This document shows positions 6,277 through 13,962 of a DNA stretch of 14,589 bases, piece by piece. Both the position numbers and the translations under genes were made by a program. Numbering within the stretch: position 1 is the first letter of the stretch; each line of letters begins with the position of its first letter. The stretch comes from Bacilli bacterium (GTDB lineage Bacteria; Bacillota_I; Bacilli_A; RF39; UBA660). The notes under the pieces were generated by a model. It did not search any database, was not told where the DNA came from, and was given only the letters and a program-made list of their open reading frames with translations. Location of the stretch: the NCBI GenBank assembly GCA_900772445.1, contig CAAHEL010000072.1:1-14589 (forward strand). Reading direction: 5' to 3'.

Positions 6277-7119
6277 AATTTCATTTATTTGTTTTTTATG
6301 AATATTATTAAGTTTTGATTTTATAGAAATATCTAATAATATATTCTTAATTAATTTATCTAATTCAGAATCTTCATTATAATTTGCTTCACTATGAAAA
6401 TCAATTCTATCATCTAAAAGTAAATCATTAACAATTTCTTTATTATTATTTTGATATACTGCAATAGCATAACCACCATTTTCTCTAGTCATTCTCATCG
6501 AAGGAATATCAGTAAGTCCATCACCAAAATAAATCATATTTTTAGTAGATATCCTTCTGTTTTCATCAAGCATTGCCTTATTCAAATTATTATCATCAGA
6601 TATATCTAAAACACCTTTATTAATTCTACTTATAAATTGTGTTTTAGCAGTATAATTAACACTCATTTTAGGCCAAATAGCATTTCCATCTTCATTATAT
6701 AAAAATTCACAAGCATATATTTCTTTAAAATACTTACTAATTGGAGTACCCTTAATTATTTCCCTAAGCCCAGAAGAAACAATATAGTGTTCTACTTTTA
6801 AACCAATCTTTTTTCCATATTCATTAACTCTTTCAAACCAAGTTAAAACACCAGGAAAGAAATTAATATCTTTACCCAAACTATTAAGATAATTTTTATT
6901 AATACTTAATTCATTTTCTTTTGCTTCCTTTAACATCATATACATATAACCAAGTATTTTATCCATTTTTTCTTTGTTAATTAATTCAGTTGTTTTATTC
7001 CAAAAATGTTCTGAATCCATTCCTAATGCTGGAATAAAAGAATATTCTTGCATATCTTTATCACATAGTGTTTTATCAAAGTCATAGATAAATGCCACTA
7101 AAGTTAAATCATTTTCCAT
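6265..7119 (-). CDS. HAD superfamily phosphatase (phosphoserine phosphatase-like)
   Basis: A 284-residue soluble cytoplasmic hydrolase of the haloacid dehalogenase superfamily. Motif I is DFDKT at 13-17 (D13 nucleophile, D15 general acid/base). Motif II is SSG at 115-117, the motif III Lys is probably K159, and motif IV is GDGLTD at 199-204, providing the Mg2+-binding Asp residues. The helical cap between residues 20 and 90 and the overall order match subfamily IB, which includes phosphoserine phosphatase, but the substrate is not readable. Family reaction: phosphate monoester hydrolysis through an aspartyl-phosphate intermediate. The ATG at 7119 has GGAGG seven bases upstream, under an extended -10 promoter. 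It is a single-gene unit, convergent with the CotF-like pair and divergent from the membrane protein at 7219. The C-terminal 30 residues are charged and helical and lie beyond the core fold. Confidence 0.88.
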   Translation of the reverse strand: MENDLTLVAFIYDFDKTLCDKDMQEYSFIPALGMDSEHFWNKTTELINKEKMDKILGYMYMMLKEAKENELSINKNYLNSLGKDINFFPGVLTWFERVNEYGKKIGLKVEHYIVSSGLREIIKGTPISKYFKEIYACEFLYNEDGNAIWPKMSVNYTAKTQFISRINKGVLDISDDNNLNKAMLDENRRISTKNMIYFGDGLTDIPSMRMTRENGGYAIAVYQNNNKEIVNDLLLDDRIDFHSEANYNEDSELDKLIKNILLDISIKSKLNNIHKKQINEIKNT

Positions 7120-7144
7120 AAGTTTACCTCCATACTACTATTTA

Positions 7145-7173
7145 ATTATAACACGAAAAAAAATATTTTAAAA
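7145..7173 (-). promoter_or_regulatory. Extended -10 promoter of the HAD phosphatase gene
   Basis: Minus-strand TGTTATAAT (7153-7145) is a perfect TGn extended -10. The matching -35 position holds TTTTAA (7173-7168) at 17 bases, a weak element compensated by the extended -10. It overlaps the -35 of the divergent promoter at 7166-7194. Confidence 0.6.
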
Positions 7174-7194
7174 TAATTATTTCTGTGATATAAT
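7166..7194 (+). promoter_or_regulatory. Extended -10 promoter of the membrane protein gene
   Basis: TTTTAA (7166-7171), a 17-base spacer and TATAAT (7189-7194) preceded by TGA (7186-7188), giving a perfect TGnTATAAT. Transcription would start near 7201, just before the GGAAGGGG ribosome-binding region (7206-7213) of the gene at 7219. Confidence 0.6.
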
Positions 7195-7218
7195 CATAAA
7201 TGATAGGAAGGGGATAAA

Positions 7219-8004
7219 ATGACTAAAAAAGAAAAAATAATGACAGCATTACTAGTAGTATTAATATTATTTTGTGTATTTATCATATTATTAGTTATTT
7301 CTAATAAAGAAGAAGATATTCCACCAGAAGTACCTAATAATGTTTTATCAGTAGAAAATTATTTAAAAATCGAAGATATTAATATCGAAGAATATACTGA
7401 TATTTTTAAGGAAATAAATTTAAAAAGAGTAATTTTTAAAAATATTAATAACGAATTAGTAACTGATTTTAATAATAAACAAGACGAATTAATTAATTCT
7501 CTTAATCAAAATAAAAGTTATATATTAGAATATAATCAAAATAATAATATTACTGATTATAAACCAAATAGTGTAATATTTAATAACATTTTATATGAAC
7601 TAGATAATAATATTTTATCAGTATTATCTTATGTAAGAGAAAAGATAGATTATAAAGAAGAAAGTAGTTATATAAATAATATTTTAATTGATATTAAGAA
7701 CAATAAATTATTAACTAATGATGAATTTTTAGATAATTATAATATATCTAAAGAAGTAATTGTTAATGATTTATTTAATGAAATAAAATCTAATATAACA
7801 CAAAGTTCTAAAACAAAAGAAGAATACAAAAACTTATTAATAGATAATTTTGATGATTATGCTTATTTATATATTTATAAAGGAACAGATAATGTTAATA
7901 ATTTTTATATGAAATATAATTTAAATCAAGTATTAAATATATTATTAGAACAAGAATTAGAAAATAGTAGTGAATATACTACAATGAAGATAACAAAAAA
8001 CTGA
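7219..8004 (+). CDS. Single-pass membrane protein, unknown function
   Basis: A 261-residue protein with a basic N-terminus, one membrane segment (about 8-28), a short acidic/Pro spacer (EEDIPPEVP) and an outward-facing Asn/Ile-rich domain. No Cys and no catalytic motif are seen. A central part, with a strand like NILSVLSYVREKID, then NNILIDIKNNKLLTNDEFL and a helix, has the rhythm of DUF3298/DUF4163 domains found in RsiV-type anti-sigma factors and at the N-terminus of some peptidoglycan deacetylases, where 'DlkTGKlLt-l-D-l' is typical. This resemblance is weak and rests on pattern alone. It ends at a true TGA inside the 7997-8022 palindrome. It is a one-gene unit with its own promoter, divergent from the HAD gene and convergent with the adhesin gene. 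Confidence 0.7.
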   Translation: MTKKEKIMTALLVVLILFCVFIILLVISNKEEDIPPEVPNNVLSVENYLKIEDINIEEYTDIFKEINLKRVIFKNINNELVTDFNNKQDELINSLNQNKSYILEYNQNNNITDYKPNSVIFNNILYELDNNILSVLSYVREKIDYKEESSYINNILIDIKNNKLLTNDEFLDNYNISKEVIVNDLFNEIKSNITQSSKTKEEYKNLLIDNFDDYAYLYIYKGTDNVNNFYMKYNLNQVLNILLEQELENSSEYTTMKITKN

Positions 8005-8022
8005 ATCAATTGATTCAGTTTT
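7997..8022. terminator. Bidirectional terminator, 26-bp perfect palindrome
   Basis: A perfect 13 + 13 bp palindrome centred between 8009 and 8010. On the minus strand it runs into TTTTTT (8000-7995), a strong tail for the adhesin gene. On the plus strand it ends TTTT followed by AATTATTT, a weaker tail. It contains the TGA stop of the plus-strand gene (8002-8004), and the adhesin stop lies at 8025-8027 right beside it. Confidence 0.8.
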
Positions 8023-8024
8023 AA

Positions 8025-11000
8025 TTATTTAACTATTACTTTTCTAAATAATAATAACATAAGCATATAAATAATAGGAAATAAATTATAGTTATTAGGT
8101 TTTTCAACACCAGTTTTTGGAGGTTCTTCGATATTACCAGTTCCTCCGAATAAGTTAATAACATCATATCCATCATATTTAGTTGTATAATTTTTAACCA
8201 TATGTTCTTTAATAGAATATTTAATTTCTATACCATCTTTATATTTATCTAGATTTCTAAAGAAGTATTTCCATTTATCTTCTTCACTTACACTAACAGT
8301 ATCAATAATAACATCATCAGCATATAAATCTATAACAATATTTTCTGGTCTCATATTTGCTTCATTATCATTATCTATCCAAGTTTTAGTTCCTTCGATA
8401 TCTAATTTTTCTTTTTCGTGAGTATTAGTTATTTCTACTAAATAATTAGTATTTTTATAGTTGTTATCGTTAGCAACTTCAGTAATTTTACCAATATTAG
8501 TTTCATAACCAATAACTTCATCTTCGATAATAGAGTAATTAATTAAAGTACCTTGATTTTTATATTTAGGAAGATTTGTAAATTCATAAGTCCAGTTATC
8601 ACTTTCACTAATAGTAATTTCGTAAGTTATAACACCATCAGTAAGTAATTTAACTGTAATACTATCTGGTCTAATTCTATCATTATTTTCATAATCGTTC
8701 CAATTTTTAATAACTTTAATAGAAACTGTTTCAGGAACATAACTATTAGTTACATTATAATTATCTTCATCATAGATAGTTTCATAACCAGAAACACTAG
8801 TTTCTTTAATAGAATAACTAATTTCTATACCATTATTATATTTTGGAGCATTAGTAAACGTCCAAGACCAATTATCATTTTCTGATACATTTTTAACTTC
8901 AGTATAAACAATTTCATCATTAACTGTACCTATTAAAGTAATTTCAATAGATTCAGGTCTCATACCATCTTGGTTACCAGCATCATCCCAGTTTTTATTA
9001 CCAGAAACACTAATAACTTCAGGAGTATGTGTATTAGTAATTGTAAAACCATTTTCATCTTTAATAATAGTAGTGCTATAACCTAAAACATTATCTTCAC
9101 TAACTATATAATTAATAATTTTTCCTTCATAGTATTTGTTTAAGTTTTCAAATACAGAACTCCAATTATTTTCTTCAGATAAAGTAAGGGTAGTAGAGAA
9201 TACTTCTTTTTCTCCAACCATACCAATTAGATTAATTGTAACTTTTTCAGTTCTAATTCCATCTTGATTATCTGCGTCATCCCATACTTTATTTACAGGA
9301 ATATTAATTTTTTCTACTTCTCTAGTATTAACAATAGTAAGACCATCTTCACTATAACTTACAGAGTAATCATTTTCAACATTAGTTTCAACGAATGTAT
9401 ATTTAATAATATTACCTTTTTCATATTTATCTAAATTACTAATAGTAGCAGTATAATCATTATCAGTATTTAACTTAACTGTAATACCAGTAGCAACACC
9501 ATTTTTATAAAGTTCAGCAATAACTTCATATCTCTTACCATCTTGATTATTAGCGTCAATCCATTGTTTGTTAACTGTAACATTAACTTTTTCAACTTCT
9601 TTTGAGTTAATTATAGTTAGACCATCATCAGTATAATTTACAGAGTATCCATTTTCAACATTAGTTTCAACGAATGTATAATTAATAACATTACCATTTT
9701 CATATTTATCTAAATCATTAATAGTAGCAGTATAATTATTATTTTCATTTAATCTAACAGTAGTACCAGTAGCAGTACCATTTTTATAAAGTTTAGCAAT
9801 AACTTCATATCTCATACCATCTTGGTTATCTGAGTCATTCCATACCTTGTTAACTGTAACACTAGTTTTTTCTATTTCATGAGTATTTGTAATATCAAAT
9901 CCATTAATAGTAGTAGTGTAATCATTAACTTTATTTTCAGTTACTGTATAAGTAACCTTATTACCATTCTTATAAACAGGTAAGTTAGTAAATTCATACT
10001 TCCAATTCTTACTAGCATCAGTAGTAGTTTCACTTACTTTTTCACCATTTGCTAGTAAATTAACAATAATTTCAGTAGGTCTTTTTCCATCTTGATTTTT
10101 ATTATCATTCCAAGTTTTAGTACCACTTATACTAGTAGTAATTAAACTATTTGTTATATTAGTATCATTATAAGTTGTATCATAACCAGTAACTGCTTGT
10201 TCTCTAACAACATAATTAATTAAATAATTGTTATCGTTTTCGTGTCCGATTACATATTTATATAAATTATTAAATTCATAGTTCCAAGGAGCAGATACTT
10301 CGATTGTTTCATTTACAACTTCATTACCATTAGCAGTACCTATTAAAGTAAGTGTAATTTTATTTGGTCTATTATTATATTTATTATCTTCATCATTCCA
10401 AATTTTAGTTCCACTTATTTGAGTAGTTGCTCTTGGTTTAATTAACATAGTAACTGTACTAGTATTACTAATTACATAGTTTGTTTCATTTCCAGATGTA
10501 ATTTCAGTTAAAATTTGATAATCAAAACTTACTTCACCAGTATAGTTATCGTTTGGTACAAATGTAAATGTACCATCATTATTTATAGTTAAAATACCTT
10601 TATCTTTGATAGTATAAGTACCATCAGTATTTTTAATTGTATTTTCATTAGTTATAATATTTATTTTATCATTAACAACCATTTGGTTATCAGTTAAAAT
10701 ATTTTTATTTATATCATTTTTTAAAATAGAAACAGTTGCAATAACATTAGTTCCTTCATATGAAGTATAACTTTCATATTCATTATTATTATAATGATCA
10801 TCATTAGTAATTGCAGGAATATCTACTGCTGGTTTAGTAAACTTTTCGTTAACAGAAGTTCCGTCATAATAAGGATTATCTTCTTCAACAGTAGCAGTAA
10901 TTATTGCACTTTCATTAGTATACATTGAACCATGAAAGTCATCTTTAGCAATAACTTCATAAGTTAATGTTTTAGGATCATTAGCATATAAATCACCAAT

Positions 11001-12083
11001 AGTCCAAGTTAGAGTAGTAGTACCATCATCAGTGTTATTAGTAACTGTAACTCCAAGAGATTCTAATCTTGCTTTTTCTTCCTTACTTAAAGTAAATGTT
11101 GCAGGAATTGTATCAACAACAGTTGTATTAATAGCAATTTTTTCAACTGCTTCTTCAGTAATTTTTACAAATGCGTTATATAATGCATCAGCATCTAATG
11201 CTTGTAAATAATTTTCTTCACTTGTTGGTAAGCTTCTTAACACTTTTTCTGCATCACTATTAGAAGTAATACCAAAACCAATAGTATAGAATGTTAAATT
11301 AGTATTTCCATTTTTTAATGTATTTGCAGCATTATTTGCTTCAATAGATGGTTTAGTTCTGTTACCATTATTACAACTATAAGTGTATTGGTCGGCATTA
11401 TTCCATTTACTTTGTGGATTTCTACAAGTGTAGGCAACTTCAATATCTTTCTCACCATCACCAAATATTTTACCATTATACATAAAATATGTTGGAATTC
11501 CATCAGAAAGTAGGATTACCATTTTCTTATCTGCAGTAGAACTTTTAATCATATTATTAGCAGAATCAATGGCATCATCAATATTAGTCCCTCCTTTAGG
11601 ACTTAATTTATTTTCAATGAAATTATTTAGGTCAGTTTTGTTATATGTAGGATTTAATATATCATTAGTTTTACTAGAAAAACTAACTATACCAATTCTA
11701 ACATTAGTTTTATTATTAATAATCATTTTATCAACAAAACTACTAGCAGCATTTTTAGCAGCATCAATTCTAGATATTTCACAACGATTCAAATTGTCAT
11801 ATTTAGCACAATTCTTCATTGAACCAGATTCATCAATAATTAAAACGATATCTAGTGTACTAAATGAATCAACTGAATATGGATTAGCATTAACATCTAG
11901 AGTTACTTTTGCTTTTCTGCCATAAACTAAATTATTTTCATCAACAGTGTCGTAAATTTTAGTAGCAGTTTTAGAGATTTCAATTTTACCTTTTGTGTCT
12001 TCAGCATTAACTAATAATAATGAAATAGGTAATATCATAATCATTAATAATGCAACTAAGTATTTACTTTTTAGTTTTTTCAT
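8025..12083 (-). CDS. Wall-anchored adhesin: vWA, cadherin-like and eight CnaB domains
   Basis: A 1352-residue exported surface protein. The signal peptide is 1-26 (KKLKSK, hydrophobic core, VNA cleavage region). The vWA domain spans about 77-318 with a complete MIDAS: DESGS 84-88, T166 and D194. About 319-400 is a beta domain of the type that often follows vWA in such adhesins, and 436-548 is a cadherin-like/Ig domain ending in GTFTFVPNDNYTG. Eight CnaB domains fill 556-1311, each with the Lys, Glu and Asn positions needed for an internal isopeptide bond. The C-terminus has the sorting motif PPKTG (1321-1325), a short hydrophobic stretch (1334-1346) and a basic tail, so a sortase should attach it to the cell wall. 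The probable role is adhesion to host or other cells through the vWA head on a stiff stalk. ATG 12083 has GGGAGGG six bases upstream. It is a single-gene unit; no sortase or second pilin lies nearby. All four Cys are in the vWA domain. Confidence 0.92.
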   Translation of the reverse strand: MKKLKSKYLVALLMIMILPISLLLVNAEDTKGKIEISKTATKIYDTVDENNLVYGRKAKVTLDVNANPYSVDSFSTLDIVLIIDESGSMKNCAKYDNLNRCEISRIDAAKNAASSFVDKMIINNKTNVRIGIVSFSSKTNDILNPTYNKTDLNNFIENKLSPKGGTNIDDAIDSANNMIKSSTADKKMVILLSDGIPTYFMYNGKIFGDGEKDIEVAYTCRNPQSKWNNADQYTYSCNNGNRTKPSIEANNAANTLKNGNTNLTFYTIGFGITSNSDAEKVLRSLPTSEENYLQALDADALYNAFVKITEEAVEKIAINTTVVDTIPATFTLSKEEKARLESLGVTVTNNTDDGTTTLTWTIGDLYANDPKTLTYEVIAKDDFHGSMYTNESAIITATVEEDNPYYDGTSVNEKFTKPAVDIPAITNDDHYNNNEYESYTSYEGTNVIATVSILKNDINKNILTDNQMVVNDKINIITNENTIKNTDGTYTIKDKGILTINNDGTFTFVPNDNYTGEVSFDYQILTEITSGNETNYVISNTSTVTMLIKPRATTQISGTKIWNDEDNKYNNRPNKITLTLIGTANGNEVVNETIEVSAPWNYEFNNLYKYVIGHENDNNYLINYVVREQAVTGYDTTYNDTNITNSLITTSISGTKTWNDNKNQDGKRPTEIIVNLLANGEKVSETTTDASKNWKYEFTNLPVYKNGNKVTYTVTENKVNDYTTTINGFDITNTHEIEKTSVTVNKVWNDSDNQDGMRYEVIAKLYKNGTATGTTVRLNENNNYTATINDLDKYENGNVINYTFVETNVENGYSVNYTDDGLTIINSKEVEKVNVTVNKQWIDANNQDGKRYEVIAELYKNGVATGITVKLNTDNDYTATISNLDKYEKGNIIKYTFVETNVENDYSVSYSEDGLTIVNTREVEKINIPVNKVWDDADNQDGIRTEKVTINLIGMVGEKEVFSTTLTLSEENNWSSVFENLNKYYEGKIINYIVSEDNVLGYSTTIIKDENGFTITNTHTPEVISVSGNKNWDDAGNQDGMRPESIEITLIGTVNDEIVYTEVKNVSENDNWSWTFTNAPKYNNGIEISYSIKETSVSGYETIYDEDNYNVTNSYVPETVSIKVIKNWNDYENNDRIRPDSITVKLLTDGVITYEITISESDNWTYEFTNLPKYKNQGTLINYSIIEDEVIGYETNIGKITEVANDNNYKNTNYLVEITNTHEKEKLDIEGTKTWIDNDNEANMRPENIVIDLYADDVIIDTVSVSEEDKWKYFFRNLDKYKDGIEIKYSIKEHMVKNYTTKYDGYDVINLFGGTGNIEEPPKTGVEKPNNYNLFPIIYMLMLLLFRKVIVK
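8028..8123 (-). other. Sortase sorting signal, PPKTG type
   Basis: This encodes residues 1321-1352: PPKTG, an eight-residue spacer, the hydrophobic run LFPIIYMLMLLLF and the tail RKVIVK. It is a variant of LPXTG; (S/P)PXTG motifs are known substrates of Clostridioides difficile sortase B. The enzyme for this protein must be encoded elsewhere. Confidence 0.8.
8151..10418 (-). repeat. Eight tandem CnaB domain repeats
   Basis: These encode residues 556-1311. Each unit opens with a 'K-x-W-x-D' strand and closes with 'TNT/TNS' or a variant. The reactive Lys are K560, K656, K746, K839, K932, K1030, K1126 and K1233; the catalytic Glu are E628, E716, E806, E899, E996, E1094, E1187 and E1293; the Asn are N645, N733, N826, N919, N1017, N1113, N1220 and N1310. 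Spacing between Lys is 90-98 residues except the last (107), where unit 7 carries an insertion. Units 3 and 4 are nearly identical, also in DNA, with a 279-base period. Confidence 0.88.
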
Positions 12084-12144
12084 TTAAAACCCTCCCTATA
12101 TATTATTATTTTTTTGTTAATTACCACTGAAATAATTAACATAT

Positions 12145-12173
12145 ACTTTTAGAAAATATTACCCCCTAAAAGT
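12145..12173 (-). repeat. Inverted repeat at the predicted 5' end of the adhesin mRNA
   Basis: ACTTTTAG (12145-12152) and CTAAAAGT (12166-12173) are perfect 8-bp arms with a 13-base loop. With a transcript start near 12176 the arms occupy roughly the first 30 bases of the leader, so the element may be a 5' mRNA-stabilising hairpin or an operator overlapping the start site. A further copy of one arm with one mismatch, CTAAAACT at 12212-12219, sits just upstream of the -35. Confidence 0.55.
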
Positions 12174-12182
12174 TAACTTAAT

Positions 12183-12210
12183 ATTCTAGCATAAAAAAAA
12201 TAAATGTCAA
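12183..12210 (-). promoter_or_regulatory. Strong promoter of the adhesin gene
   Basis: Minus-strand TTGACA (12210-12205) is a perfect -35. After 16 bases comes TAGAAT (12188-12183), preceded by TGC to make an extended -10. The predicted start is near 12176, leaving a leader of about 92 bases that contains the 12145-12173 hairpin and GGGAGGG before the ATG. Confidence 0.7.
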
Positions 12211-12244
12211 TCTAAAACTAATATTTTTTGAAGAAAAAAATTAT

Positions 12245-12273
12245 TTGTATTTTTTATCTTTTTATGTTATAAT
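12245..12273 (+). promoter_or_regulatory. Promoter of the RNase J-like gene
   Basis: TTGTAT (12245-12250), a 17-base spacer and TATAAT (12268-12273), preceded by TGT to form a perfect extended -10. The start is expected near 12280, about 36 bases before the ATG at 12316; the ribosome-binding site is AAAGGAG (12305-12311). Confidence 0.65.
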
Positions 12274-12315
12274 CTATAAGTCTTTATACTTTATTATTAA
12301 AAAGAAAGGAGAAAA

Positions 12316-13962
12316 ATGAGTAAAATAAAATTATTTGCCCTTGGGGGACAAAATGAAAACGGGAAGAATATGTATGTCATTGAAATAGATAATGATATTC
12401 TAGTTTTTGAAGCAGGTCTTAATTATTCTTCCGAAGAAACATTAGGAATAGATTATATAATTCCTAATATTGATTATTTAAAACAAAATAAAGATAGAAT
12501 AAAAGGAATATTTTTAACACACGCTCACGATGAAAATGTTGGAGCATTAGCAGATATATTACCAGAATTAAGTGATATTAAAGTTTATGGTTCAAAGTTT
12601 ACAATTGATTTAGTTAAAGAAGAATTAGAAAACTACAAAGTAAAAACAAATAATTTAGTAGAAATTAAAGCACATAAGTCTTTATTAATTGGAGATATAT
12701 CTATATTTCCAGTTCAATTATCACATTCAATACCAGGTAATTTAGGATATGCAATATATACAAAAGATGGAGTTATTTTTTATGCTTCAGACTTTGTATT
12801 TGATTCATTAATGAGTGAATCTTATCAAACAGATATTGGTAAATTAGCATATATTGGTAAACAAGGAGTATTGTGTTTAATTACTGAAAGTTGTTATGCT
12901 GCAAGAGATGGATTTACTAGTCCAAATCATAGGATTTATCACGAAATTAGAGAAACTCTTAATAAAGCTGAAGGAAGAATTATTTTTAATGTATTAAATT
13001 CACATTTATATAGAATACAAGAATTATTTAATGAAGTATCAAAGACAGATAAAAAAATAGTTATAATGGGAAAAAAATTACAAAATATAATTAATAATTC
13101 TTTAGAAAACGGTTATTTAAAAATAGATAAAAAATTTATTGGAGATTTATCTAATATTAATGATAAAAATGTTGTTATATTAAACTCTAATGAAAGAGAA
13201 AATCCATATTATACAATGGTTAAATTAGTAAATGGTTATGATAAATTTATAAAATTAAATGATACAGATACAGTATTCTTATCAACTCCAGTATATGAAG
13301 GAGTAGAAAAAACTTATTATCATTTATTAGACGAAATAAGTAAAAAAGGTTGTAATATAGTAACATTATCAGAAAAGAAAAGTTTATCACACCACGCTTC
13401 TTCCGAAGACTTAATGATGATGATAGATTTAATGAGACCTAAATATTATTTTCCTGCCCGTGGAGAATATCGTTTTATGGTAGCAAATGCTAGTCTTGCT
13501 GAAAAACAAGGAATACCTATAGAAAACATTATTCTTAAATTAAATGGTGAAGTAAGTATATTTAATAATGGAATACTTGGGGAATCTTTTGAAAGAGTTC
13601 CTAGTGGTTCAATATCAATTGATGGTAAGAGTAGTGAAGACGTTGGAGAATTAGTTTTAAAAGATAGAGAAATGTTATCTAATAATGGTATTATGATAGT
13701 ATCAATAACATTAAATAAAAAAAGTAAAAAGATAATTTCTGGACCTGAAATATTAACTAGAGGTTTTGTTTATGTAAAAGATAGTACAGATTTATTAAAT
13801 CAAGTAAAAGAATTATGTGTTAAAATAGTTACAGATAATACTAAAAATAATTATATTGAATATGGAAAAGTAAAAAATATAATTAGAGATGATTTAAGTA
13901 AATTCTTAATCGGAGAAACTGGTAATAAACCTATGATTATTACTGTTATACAAGAAATATAG
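12316..13962 (+). CDS. rnjB: RNase J family protein, J2-type with degenerate active site
   Basis: A 548-residue cytoplasmic metallo-beta-lactamase/beta-CASP protein of the RNase J family, which degrades and matures RNA in Bacillota. The full family layout is present: beta-lactamase core (start to about 200), beta-CASP domain (about 200-350), core return with SHHASSEDL (358-366) and the GEYR segment (383-386), and the C-terminal domain with SGPEILTRGFVYV (475-487). Key positions differ from active RNase J1. The HxHxDH zinc motif reads HAHDEN (69-74), so the usual D and H are E and N. The His of 'P-x-HGEYR' is R382. The usual 'GSQGEP' loop is absent near 289-297. H137, D159 and H360 remain. This matches RNase J2-type proteins, known to be weak nucleases that pair with J1, but degradation looks further advanced here. 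The rnjB symbol is tentative. ATG 12316 follows AAAGGAG. Confidence 0.85.
   Translation: MSKIKLFALGGQNENGKNMYVIEIDNDILVFEAGLNYSSEETLGIDYIIPNIDYLKQNKDRIKGIFLTHAHDENVGALADILPELSDIKVYGSKFTIDLVKEELENYKVKTNNLVEIKAHKSLLIGDISIFPVQLSHSIPGNLGYAIYTKDGVIFYASDFVFDSLMSESYQTDIGKLAYIGKQGVLCLITESCYAARDGFTSPNHRIYHEIRETLNKAEGRIIFNVLNSHLYRIQELFNEVSKTDKKIVIMGKKLQNIINNSLENGYLKIDKKFIGDLSNINDKNVVILNSNERENPYYTMVKLVNGYDKFIKLNDTDTVFLSTPVYEGVEKTYYHLLDEISKKGCNIVTLSEKKSLSHHASSEDLMMMIDLMRPKYYFPARGEYRFMVANASLAEKQGIPIENIILKLNGEVSIFNNGILGESFERVPSGSISIDGKSSEDVGELVLKDREMLSNNGIMIVSITLNKKSKKIISGPEILTRGFVYVKDSTDLLNQVKELCVKIVTDNTKNNYIEYGKVKNIIRDDLSKFLIGETGNKPMIITVIQEI

Noticed and set aside
8002..8004. Possibility that TGA encodes Trp, as in Mycoplasma-like organisms
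   Set aside because: No gene needs TGA as Trp. TGG is used throughout, and this TGA is the natural end of a gene inside its terminator.
8151..10418. Regular repeats of about 270-320 bases that might suggest a satellite or CRISPR-like array
   Set aside because: The repeats are protein-coding, in frame, and correspond to CnaB domains. There are no short identical repeats with unique spacers.
11315..11503. A 62-codon open frame on the minus strand inside the adhesin gene
   Set aside because: It is in another frame of the vWA-coding sequence, which carries intact MIDAS motifs, and has no independent support.
11569..11925. A 118-codon hydrophobic open frame on the plus strand
   Set aside because: It is antisense to the vWA domain. 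Its Leu/Ile/Ser-rich, membrane-like look arises from reading the opposite strand of that gene.
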